Shown here: positions 46,975-55,749 of the stretch, in pieces
How positions within the stretch are numbered: position 1 is the first letter of the stretch
Layout: each line of letters begins with the position of its first letter
NCBI GenBank assembly: GCA_963920635.1
Contig: OY987303.1
Span: 58,676,278-58,740,277 of the forward strand
DNA length: 64,000 bases
Direction of reading: 5' to 3'
Source of the DNA: Pseudeuparius sepicola
Taxonomy: Eukaryota > Arthropoda > Insecta > Coleoptera > Anthribidae
Translations under genes and position numbers: made by a program
Notes under the pieces: generated by a model
What the model was told of the DNA's origin: nothing
The model's database searches: none
The model's input: the letters and a program-made list of their open reading frames with translations, nothing else

Positions 46975-47836
46975 TAGATAAACTGAAATTGTTATGTATA
47001 CATATTTTTAACTAAACAATCACTACTTACTTAATGGAATAATACGATTAAAATGCTAGTTTCTAGAAAAACCTAAATTGCAAAAGAAGGTGAATGCGAT
47101 ACTATAATACTTCTTCAAATTACATCCAGTTGAAAACAGCAAAAAACACCGACAACCGGCAACCGACACTCAAATTCTGCTACCATCAGCAATGAGTTTA
47201 AATAAGAAAAAAAGAGATGTTTATAGTAAATAAAACACAACGTAGTTACGTATGGTATTCCTGGACTAACCGTAACAAAATGATTCATTGTCAATTTTAG
47301 ACTACAAGGTCAAGGTACAAAGCAATTTTTTTTTAATAGAAACGCTATGTAATCCCCTTGAATAATATAAATGCCCGATTTTCTGTGGTATCATAATAAA
47401 TGACTTGAATCACAACATTACATGTATTTGTATTATTTGTCATCCTTTATATAATGTACTAGGTGGGTACTGTATTAGCACTATTTCTTACCCAGCCCGT
47501 TAGGTTTTGGAAATTTAAAATTAAATAAACTAAAAAAAATTTTCTTTTCTCATAATAACTGTTAGTTAATGTTGCTAGAAAAATATTTGTCAATATGATT
47601 AAACACTGAATAATTAAATTATTGTAATAGTTAAATTTTCTTCCTAAATACAACTCGTGGTATTTCGTTAATTTATTAACTCATTGTAATCTACAAAGAA
47701 GATACTACGACTGCGCAGCAGTAGCATATTGGGATTATAATTCATAAAATTAACGAAAAGTACTATCGATAATAAGCACACCATTTGTTATATTACCCCT
47801 GAAAATAAAGTTTAAGGGGGTCGTAATTTAGGATGC
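46975..47836. other. AT-rich unique DNA, nothing recognised
   Basis: No gene or family match was seen. Confidence 0.4.
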
Positions 47837-47843
47837 GTCTAAT

Positions 47844-49025
47844 CTGGACCAAAACTATATTATACGGAAGCGTAGAAGGGCCACGTAGTAAATCTTTTTA
47901 AAACTCAGACTTTTTCTCAAATTTTTGACTTTATTCTCAAAATTTTGAGATTTTTCTCAAAGTTTTGACTTTTTTCTCCAAATTTTAAAATTCCGACTTT
48001 TTTCTCCGAAATTTAAAATTCAGACTTTTCTCAAAATTTTGACTTTATTCTCAAAATTTTGAGAAAACAGTCTGAATTAATTCAGAGAAAAAACTCTGAA
48101 TTAATTCAGAGAAAAAACTCTGAATTTTAAAATTTGGAGAAAAAAGTCAAAAATTTGAGAAAAATCTCAAAATTTTGAGAATAAAGTCAAAATTTTGAGA
48201 AAAAAGTCTGAATTTTAAAAAAATTTACTACGTGGCCCTTCTACGCTTCCGTAATATTAGACCTATGCATAGCGCTGTTTCAAGCGATCGCCACTGGCGC
48301 CACACGACGAAACAAATTCAAAACACCATTGTTGCAGAATCTTTTATAAAATAAAAACATGCAAATGTGTCTGTTACAACGAATTTAATATCCAAAATAA
48401 AATAAAATAAAATAAAATAAAATATTTGTTTGTTATGTCCCTCTAATTTGACAAGTTCACATGGCATATTTCCCTACAATTTCTTAAGAAAAGAGAGTCT
48501 AAAAAGCAAGCCAGAGTATTTGGTTCCTTTTGGTTTGAAATGAAGTCCATGGATAGTTGTAGTGTAAGTAAAGCATAAAACGCATTAGATTTTTCAGTTT
48601 ATTCTTTATATAGTGGACTATTGGTTCGCTTTGGAGCTATAAACAAAATTTTCTATTTTCATCCCATAATTCCAAAATAGTGTTTATTCTTCTGCACTTG
48701 ACCTAATGGTTTGTGCAGTGTGCATACATACCATTTTCTTCATGTGCCTATAAATTTCATGTTATCACATTCAAATCTACCTATAAAAGCTGTGTTAATA
48801 GGATAAAACTGCTAGATACTGGACGCAAAGACAATTCGTTACCGTAAAAAGAAGGCAAAGCGTAATAAAGCTGGATATTTAAAATTTGGGACATTTTCAA
48901 CGTCAGTAACTGACATACCAACAACCACAGAATTCCCCCTATAACCTATAATAAGTCGCCATTTTTTTCGTCGGGTATGGCGCCACCCTAGTCCGTAAAC
49001 AACAATGAAATATGACGTCATACGG
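47844..49025 (-). mobile_element. Fam-B copy 3, interrupted by a 391-bp foldback, 7-bp TSD GTCTAAT
   Basis: Reverse orientation. Left end CTGGACCAAAACTATATTA, right end near GACGTCATACGG, flanked by GTCTAAT at 47837-47843 and 49026-49032. The right terminus has lost a few bases compared with copies 1 and 2. A later foldback lies at 47863-48253; without it the copy would be about 785 bp. An (AAAAT)n run at about 48394-48424 is expanded relative to the same site in the other two copies. Confidence 0.85.
47863..48253. mobile_element. 391-bp foldback element, 6-bp TSD ATATTA, nested in Fam-B
   Basis: Ends TACGGAAGCGTAGAAGGGCC and its exact complement continue to CACGTAGTAAA. TSD ATATTA lies at 47857-47862 and 48254-48259, and Fam-B copy 1 shows the empty target CTATATTAAAGACC. 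The interior consists almost wholly of reshuffled words CTCAAAATTTTGAG, GACTTTTTTCTC and TCTGAATTAATTCAGA in mirror order, so nearly the whole element is one hairpin. No coding capacity. Confidence 0.85.
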
Positions 49026-49370
49026 GTCTAATTCATTTTTGATTAATTTTAATGGATGCAAGGCAAAATTTTATAATCACGGAGCGCAAAAATGCGTTGT
49101 TCTCTGGCTCACGGGCGTAGCCAAGGGGGGGGTTTCGGGGGTTCAACCCCCCCCCCCCGAAATAAGCAAAATATTACCTAATATTATACCAAAAAAATAC
49201 GAGGAGTGAAGAGTTAAATTATTATTACGTTTGAATATATGTAGTAATAGTAGCGCCTAGCGCCATCTTTTGACGAGAGGCAGACGCAGTTGCAGCCGAA
49301 CTATTTTGTATTGTAGGGACACTTTGCGTTGTTTCTCGATTATTCGCCACGCCCCTCGGTCGAAATGAGC

Positions 49371-49475
49371 GGAACTTTGTGGAAGTTTGTGGAAGTTCGT
49401 GGAAGTTCGTGGAAGTTTCTGGACGGCTACTGGGCTGCTATATAAGCGGCGCGTAACCGCGCTTACGGCAGTATT
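49371..49475 (+). promoter_or_regulatory. Core promoter of the hAT element with hsp70-like heat-shock-element array
   Basis: Five consecutive 10-bp units (GGAACTTTGT, GGAAGTTTGT, GGAAGTTCGT twice, GGAAGTTTCT followed by GGA) fill 49371-49423. The last matches the heat-shock element pattern GAAnnTTCnnGA exactly; the others are near misses. TATATAA lies at 49439-49445 and a GCAGTA initiator-like word has its A at 49470, 31 bp after the TATA start. An A-rich leader follows. TATA, initiator spacing and array position resemble insect hsp70 promoters. That it is a captured hsp70 promoter is inference; it may be the family's own. Confidence 0.6.
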
Positions 49476-49629
49476 GTTCCATGCGAACTCGAAGCGAATA
49501 AAAGTGAAAAGTGGTGAACGAATAGTGAAGAAAATTAAGTGTACCGTGTAAGTGAGTAATTATTTTAGTGCACTGTTATTCGATGACCTTGTTAAGGATA
49601 GATACGTGAATCATTATTACTGTCGAAAA

Positions 49630-49680
49630 ATGGAGGGGGAAAAAAGGAAGGGTGATAAACCTAAAGGTATGGACTACTGA
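49630..49680 (+). pseudogene. Start fragment of the hAT transposase gene
   Basis: A 16-codon frame begins MEGEKRKGDKPKG and stops. A KRKGDKPKGG-like basic start is, from memory, common in ZMYM1-like hAT transposases. It precedes the junction where most of the gene is missing. About 80 bp of non-coding sequence separates it from the next coding block. Confidence 0.45.
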
Positions 49681-49739
49681 AAAAAGTGGTGTAGTCAAGG
49701 TCAAGGGGTTTCTAATAAAGAAACAAATTTGGATTTAGC

Positions 49740-50062
49740 TATCAAAGCTTCAGCTACCTTGCATGCTGATAAGAAGACTGCCTACCCCGAAATCTAGTTT
49801 GGAATGCCTAGATATGTGCGATAAAAACCTTTATCCTAATATTTACACATTACTACAAATCTTGGCTACCATTCCTGTATCCACTGCTACCCCAGAAAGG
49901 TCTTTCTCGAGCCTAAGGAGACTAAAAAACTATTTACGAAACACTACAAGTGAAAACAGACTTAATGGTTTGGCTCTAATGAACATTCACTATGGAACAG
50001 AAATTCATGCAGATGAAGTAGTGGATATATTTAAAAGAAAAAGCCGAAGATTTCTTCTTTAG
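49740..50062 (+). pseudogene. C-terminal dimerisation region of a hAT transposase
   Basis: hAT transposases dimerise through a C-terminal domain essential for transposition. The frame shows ILATIPVSTATPERSFSSLR and then RLKNYLRNTTSENRLNGLAL, the classical hAT family dimerisation block (P.S.A..ERSFS.L..iK..lR..m...RL..L.l). It stops naturally after KRKSRRFLL, so the true C-terminus seems kept. The DNA-binding zinc finger and the catalytic core are gone. The first Met in the frame is probably not a genuine start. Confidence 0.9.
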
Positions 50063-50245
50063 TGGTTTTAGATTTAGCACAGAGGAACGAAGTTAATTTA
50101 TCCATTTCATTTAAAGTTAAGAACTTTATAAATATGTCGTAGTTTTTCGGATGAATATATAGATATTAAATTTTGTTGTTTTATTTACTTCTCAAACTAA
50201 CCCCCCCCCCCAAAACTAAATCCTGGCTACGCCCGTGGTCTGGCT

Positions 50246-51062
50246 GCACGCCCCTGGCGTTCGGCCCAGTTTGTCTTCCAACTCGGCCCCGGGTAAATTT
50301 CCGCGAACCTTTTTTTGCCGACCCTCCTTCTTCTGCACCGGAGGAGCGGAGCAACCGCGGAGCCCGCGGCATGGCAGTTTGAACGTAATTAGGACACCGC
50401 CGCGCCGCGCCGCGCCGCGCCGCAGCGGCGATCCCATTTTCGTTTGCGGCGCACGACTCCTTTGTGTTCTTCGGGCAAGGGCAGAGCCCGGTTTTCGCGG
50501 GTCGGTCCCCCAACGAATGACGTTACCCAATAACGTTCCGGCCTTGGCCTTTAAAATCGGCGCGCATTACGTGAAAGAGCCGGCCGCGCCGCGATTTTCG
50601 GCAAGCCGACGATGCCGATTGAATCGGCGGAACGAAGATGGGAAGATAGAACGGAACGAGGCGATCCGGAGGTACCTAATAGAACGCGTTTTGCTACTTT
50701 TTGCACATTGTTTTTCGGTTTTGTTTTGGCTGTGGTCTGCCGCAAGCTTGTAAGCAATGGAAGCGCACCTTTTTGTTGCAGGGTTCTATCGAAACATCCA
50801 AAGCAAAGTCTAGACACTCTAGACAATACTAAGGCTTACTTGGCCTGTGTAAACAAATATTTCCCTCCTGCCCGATCCCGCTCCCTTCGCCTTGGCCCTC
50901 GATCGATATCCCGCTGAGCGGGCGATTCCGAGCGTCACTTTGTTACGTTACACAGTGTCTCTCGGAACGGTGTGCTTTAAAATCTTAAATACGAGCACCC
51001 CTCTTGTAGTCGAAGAGCCGGCCGCATGATTTCAACTCTCATAAGATTATATAATAAGACGT
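50246..51062. other. GC-rich, CpG-rich block without a recognised gene
   Basis: The most GC-rich part of the window. It includes a (CGCCG)n run near 50398-50424 and a TGAGCGGGCGATT region at its end. Frames of 172 (+), 110 (-) and 104 (-) residues overlap, which is expected of GC-rich DNA with few stops; no domain is seen. It could be a CpG-rich promoter region or first exon of an unrecognised gene. A segment of it (50804-50974) has an inverted partner at 55.6 kb. Confidence 0.35.
50804..50974 (+). repeat. Inverted-repeat arm 1 (partner at 55590-55749)
   Basis: Shares with its partner, in opposite sense, CAAAGTCTAGA, ACTTGGCCTGTGTAAACAAA, TATTTCCCTCCTGCCCGATC and CCGCTGAGCGGGCGATTCC, over about 165 bp with scattered differences. 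The arms enclose 4.6 kb packed with other elements. They may be ends of one large element or two independent copies of a dispersed repeat. Confidence 0.7.
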
Positions 51063-52061
51063 TATGTAAAATGTAGAGAGTATATATTTCTTTACTTGGA
51101 GCGAGTAGGTTGCCTCAGATAATATCAGCCCAATCATTGTTATTTAAAAAAGTTGTGGTTAATTTTTAAGTTTTTAATAGGTGCAACCCGCCCCACGAAC
51201 ATATTTACTATACTTTTGCGCAAAAGTCTTTTGATAAATTCGAAAAGTGCCGTCCTAAAAATCGAAGGAGGTGGTAAATTTCTTAATTGGGTCTTGTACT
51301 TTCCTCCAGTACCGAAAGAAACCTCGAAAATCCGATATTTAACCAAATTCCCCGACTCCCGATTTTCAAGTTTGGAGAAACGGAACGGCTGTAGAATTTG
51401 CGAAATTGACGGGATATCCTGAGGAACCGCTCTTAGAAATTGCGTGTTTTTTTTCTTATTTTTTTATTTTTCGGTAGCTTGGCGAAAAAAGGCAATTTCT
51501 GATAGTTTTCGGACTTTGGCTTTTATTAGGTGACGGGAAATGCCGACCATTCACGTAAAAATGATGCGTCCCACCTGCGTTGGTCGTTTTTTTCGCCGAA
51601 AATCCTTAGTAACTCGAGAACGGGAAATAATTTACCTAAAAAAGTTTCGTTAAATATGTTGACGGCCATCTCGCCGTACCGTCAGATCTCCTGAAAAACG
51701 CGTTTGAAAATTTTTTTTCCTGTGCATCAAACGTTATATGGCACTGGCTATATAGCGGGACTTCGCACACAACTCGCGTCCCCGAGGTCCAGACTTGCCC
51801 CCATCTTTCGCGCCGTATTTAACAGCGGAGGATTTTTGGGGCCCCGAAAATACGCCTATCGGATTTCTAAAGGACCAAGGGACCCTTTTTTTATTGTTGC
51901 TCCATGGACCTTCTTTCTTATTTTGTTCTATAATCATATGAGAGTAGATTTGCCTAAAAATTAACCACAACTTCCTTAAACAATAACAATGATCGGGCCC
52001 ATATTAATTAAGGCAACCTACTCGATTCAGGTAAAGAAATATATTGTCTAAATTTTACATA
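51063..52061. mobile_element. 1.0-kb element with ~115-bp terminal inverted repeats
   Basis: The left arm (51063-51178) and right arm (51948-52061) share TATGTAAAAT, ATATTTCTTTAC, CGAGTAGGTTGCCT, TCATTGTTATT and AAGTTGTGGTTAATTTTTA in inverted order. The interior is moderately GC-rich with 80-residue frames lacking known domains. No TSD was recognised, so the superfamily is open. Confidence 0.7.
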
Positions 52062-52077
52062 TAGTATATTTCCTAAC

Positions 52078-52300
52078 AAGTGCGGAAAGTGCCACTTTTC
52101 CGCACGCGATTGCAGCCAAGAAATCGAGTGTGGAAAAGACACTTTCCGCAAGAGTTAGGAGCACTATTTTTTCTACAAGCGTGCGGAAAAGTAAGTACAC
52201 TTTTCCGCACGCATTTCACTTTTCCGCACGCATTTTAGTTTAGAAAGTGCCACTTTTCCGCACTAGTGCGGAAAAATACTTTTCCGCACTGGACTAATAC
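52078..52300. repeat. Cluster of inverted TTTCCGCAC / GTGCGGAAA motifs
   Basis: About ten copies of CACTTTTCCGCAC or its complement lie within 220 bp, arranged as head-to-head and tail-to-tail pairs (for example AGTGCGGAAAGTGCCACTTT and TTCCGCACTAGTGCGGAAA). The spacing is irregular and the pairs can form several short hairpins. No flanking TSD was found. Confidence 0.8.
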
Positions 52301-52963
52301 TCTCATACTATTGTAATCTATCATTTTAAAGCGCGTTTAATTTGACATAGTTACAATTATTGTTTGAATTTTAGGGAAGTTATGGAGCAAATAACCATAT
52401 TATCAACGGGTCTCAGTGATTTTTAAAATGTATGACTAGTTGACTAGTTTTCAAATGAACACACTGTATAAAACATACGATCCTTGAAGTTTATGGAGAT
52501 AAAAACTGAATTACCCTGCCCTTATTTGCCTGTTCAAATTGATGTAGGAAAATTTGAGCCAAAAAATAATCGTAAAGGTTAATATAATAATGAGTGCTGA
52601 TAAGATAAGGAGAAAAAATATTTCTTTCAAAAGGAATTAAAACAATAGATAATGGATACTTAACATAAACAACAAAAAAAGGCTATATATGTAAGGATCT
52701 TCAGCATATATACTCAATTATCTCAGTGCAAAGTTTATCAAGGGTTAACTAGTCTTGCTTTTGTGACGTCCGCTAAGATATTACATCACTGAGTTTATAT
52801 TTTTTATTTCCAACAATTTCTTCTAAGAACTTAATTTACTTATTTAAACTTTTGCTCTAAAAAATTTTGGGAATAGCGGGTTCTATTCTATAACTAGTGG
52901 GTTCTATCCCAGAATATTTTTTCTGGGGTTCTATTCTATAACTAAATTTAATAATTATTTCTA
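52301..52963. other. AT-rich spacer, nothing recognised
   Basis: Contains a repeated phrase GGTTCTATTCTATAACTA (about 52879 and 52927). No gene is supported. Confidence 0.4.
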
Positions 52964-53469
52964 CAGTGTGTCTCCGGATTGTTTGGACGACTCTCGTAAA
53001 TGTAGGTTTTAAGACAATATATTTTATTAAAATGTTTGCAAAATTTCAAAAATCTAGGCTTTAATTTTTTTTAATTTTTTTTCACTTTTTTTTAAATAGC
53101 CTTTTCTGTAGCTTTCACGTCAAAATATTATCAAGGGAACTTGTTTATGGTGAAAAATTGGGTAGGTTTACAAAATTTAAAAAGCCTAGGCTTACTTTAC
53201 GTATAAAAATCAAAGTAGGCTAATTACCTTTGTAATTGTTCACACCAACGCAGTTTTTCTTCGTGAACAAGTTTCCTTAATAACATTTTGACGTGAAAGC
53301 TACAGAGAAGGCACTTTTCTAAAAAAAAGTGGAAAAAATTCCAAAAAATCAAAGTAGGCGTAGACTTTTGAGATTTTGCAAACCTACTTGCTCAGTTTTT
53401 CATTCTGAACAAGTTTCCTTTATATTATTTTGTCGTAAAACCTACAGAAAGGGCACTTCATTGAATTGA

Positions 53470-54775
53470 CAAGTAGATGGAAGGAGTGTAGAGAGAGAAA
53501 CTGGCAGCCAAACTTGAGTAAGTGAAATAGTAAATAAATCAGCTGATTCCGGCAAAAACCACATAACACAAAAGAGGTGTTTGTCATACCTAACTTTCTG
53601 TTTTTGTGTCCTGTGCTTCAAACGAGTTCCGTTGTCAAACGTCATTTTCCTTCTGCCCCAAGTCCCAAATATTTATTTTTTTTTATTTGAGTTCGTGTCG
53701 TGGTGGCAGTTTCGTATAAAACGGCGTTGAGTTTTCTTAGTTGGTACCTATTTTTAGATCGGAGAGAAAATTCAATTTAGCTATGTGGCTGTATTCTCTC
53801 TGTTGCAGTTGTAAATTATAAAAAAGATGGTCAACTCCTGTTGTGTATTTGGATGTACCAAATGGGGCGGAAAGATAAGAATAGTGGGGGGTTTCTTTTC
53901 ACTCGTAAGTCTTAAAAATCTTTGCTAATAACTTTGCAGTTGTCCAAGAGATAAGGTGATAAGACAAGTGGATTGCAGCAATAAAAAGGAAAAATTTTGT
54001 ACTGTCTACAAGTATTGACTTGCATTTGTAGTCAACATTTTATTGAGAGCGATTTCATAAAGAATTTTGGGCAGCGCAAACTTAAAAAGTATGTAACTAC
54101 TACAATTTTTTATTTTCCAAGTCATGATAGAAACTCTATCAAGGGAAAAACTGGCAAAATATTGTGCTAATGAACCTACAACTTCCTAGCCAAAGATGGA
54201 ATTAATCTTGAAGTTCTGGTCCCTTTAATAAGGTACTTATTTGTAATTCTTTTTGTTAGATGCCTAAACATTAAAAATTATATAAAAATATGTAAAAGCT
54301 ACCCGTCTTGGATGCTTTTCTTATTAAATTGAATTTTGAAATTAATAAATCAGTTAAGAAAAGTAATTAAAGTTGAAAATGTACACCTTATCCTAGATAT
54401 TTTGTCGCCTTTATTTTAAAATAAACTTTTATTTTGGAATTTGTATTTTATTTGTCTCCATTTACTTCCAGGTAGGTACATAAAATTGATATGTATTTTT
54501 TTAATAAATTCACTACTTTTTTCTGTGCAATATTTACATAATTTATTGCGGTTATATAGAAAAATTCTCATTCCTACAAACAAGCCCCGAATTTCGGAAT
54601 ACAGATCATACAATAAAGAGGATTACGGAACATGTCCATTAAATTCTCCCATTAATATGCAACAACCCTATATACCTCCTTTGCCCGAATCAGCTGACAC
54701 GTTCATTACGCGTCCTTGTCTTACTTATTGTCATTTGAAACCTATCTCTCTCTAGAGTTGGCAGCCCCAAACAAC
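53470..54775 (+). mobile_element. Nested element carrying the THAP relic (P-like?)
   Basis: Inverted words near both borders (TAGAGAGAGA, GGCAGCC / GGCTGCC, CAGCTGATTC.GGCAAA) suggest an element of about 1.3 kb. It holds one decayed gene start with a THAP domain. P-superfamily transposases begin with such a domain, so a truncated P-like element is plausible. The catalytic part is not seen and TSDs were not resolved. Confidence 0.45.
53827..54130 (+). pseudogene. Decayed THAP-domain gene start
   Basis: THAP domains are C2CH zinc-dependent DNA-binding modules of P-type transposases and host regulators. The start MVNSCCVFGCTKWGG supplies the first Cys pair with the usual spacing. A GTAAGT...GCAG segment at 53905-53939 would be a 35-bp intron, shorter than usual. 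Then CPRDKVIRQV, and after a frameshift CICSQHFIESDFIKNFG gives the C-x2-H pair (Cys 54027-54029, His 54036-54038). VTTTIF at 54094-54111 stands where the conserved AVPTIF box belongs. At least two frameshifts, one in the Lys/Gly-rich stretch near 53870-53890, and a stop break the frame. The rest of the protein is absent or unrecognisable. Confidence 0.75.
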
Positions 54776-54987
54776 AATGAAAATCGCACCTGTGCGACTT
54801 CCATTATAGGTACTTATCAATTCGATCGGGCACTTTGTTGGTGTCAAAAATTTCCAAGGCATACATGATTTTTCAAAAGTAAAATTACGTCAAAAATTAG
54901 TTGCAAACCAAGCAAGGCTGAACCCAAAAGTTCAAATTTGAACTCGGAAATTTGCAGGAGTCGTCCAAACAATTCGGGGACACACTG

Positions 54988-55589
54988 TATATTACATATT
55001 AAAATCATTATAGTGGAATGCTTTTTTTGGTGTCATAGTTACTTCGAACCTATTTTTTGTTTCGTATAATTAACAGATTTCGGTTGTAACCCAATAGGTC
55101 TTCGTCATAATTTCTCATCTGGTATTGTCCTTAATTGCAGCTTGTCGGTGACAGACTAAGGATTCAACCCTAATGACCGACCCCATCGTAAAAAAAGATT
55201 TTTCTCCAGATAATACCTATTATATTCTCCTCAAACCCAGACCCCTATATCTACGTGACACTGTTGCCAAGTGTATAGGTACTATGGAATGGTACCAGTT
55301 GAATTTTGCTGTGAAAACGGTAAAACACACTTTTACATAAAATGTGGAGCTTGCCAAATCCCAAAGATTTGACTAATGTGTGGTTTACAGGTAAGACATT
55401 TTTCCTAATTATTATACGTCAAACTGAATCTTACCTTTCAGGGCCTTTAGGAATTCAAAAAAAGGTCACACAGATTTTGAATTGCTTTTACAGCCATTCA
55501 CACTGCAATAAGAACCGTGATAATTCATCACTACTCAGAATTGGCAACGGTATTGGATATAATTTACGCGCACCCGGTACAATACAAAA
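54988..55589. other. Spacer, no gene recognised
   Basis: A 107-residue frame (55342-55665) starts MWSLPNPKDLTNVWFTG and contains a GTAAGAC donor-like word near 55392; no domain is seen. Confidence 0.3.
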
Positions 55590-55749
55590 CACTGTTCTGA
55601 GAGACACTGTGCAACAAAGTGACGCTCGGAATCGCCCGCTCAGCGGGATATCAATCGAGGGCTAAGGCGAAGGGAGCGGGATCGGGCAGGAGGGAAATAT
55701 TTGTTTACACAGGCCAAGTGAGCGGACTTATAGTATTCTCTAGACTTTG
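55590..55749 (-). repeat. Inverted-repeat arm 2 (partner at 50804-50974)
   Basis: Reverse-complement relative of arm 1, with CTGAGAGACACTGTG at one end and CTAGACTTTG at the other. It is as GC-rich as its partner, in an otherwise AT-rich neighbourhood, which argues that it is a copy and not ancestral local sequence. Confidence 0.7.

Larger units (their letters stand above)
49110..50237 (+). mobile_element. 1128-bp internally deleted hAT element with 8-bp TSD
   Basis: Terminal inverted repeats CACGGGCGTAGCCA (left) and TGGCTACGCCCGTG (right, after TCC) with G/C homopolymer tracts inside each end. TSD CTCTGGCT at 49102-49109 and GTCTGGCT at 50238-50245, a 7/8 match; 8 bp is the hAT standard. 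It contains a core promoter, a short start frame MEGEKRKGDKPKG at 49630-49680, then only the last ~95 residues of a transposase. Most of the transposase has been deleted, so it could move only with help. It inserted at the left edge of a GC-rich block. Confidence 0.9.
52964..54987. mobile_element. 2.0-kb TA-flanked element (Fam-E type) enclosing a THAP relic
   Basis: TA|CAGTGTGTCTCCGGATTG on the left and its counterpart ending CACACTG|TA on the right share about 30 inverted bases (GTTTGGACGACTC). Inside the left half, a segment with GTAGCTTTCACGTCAAAAT occurs at about 53110, again inverted at about 53290, and a diverged version at about 53440. A second inverted pair at 53480-53565 and 54680-54765 bounds the THAP relic, so one element probably inserted into another. 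Confidence 0.65.

Noticed and set aside
50235..50753. 172-residue plus-strand open frame in GC-rich DNA
   Set aside because: GC-rich sequence has few stop codons; equally long frames overlap on the opposite strand, no domain is seen, and the frame starts at the hAT right end and TSD.
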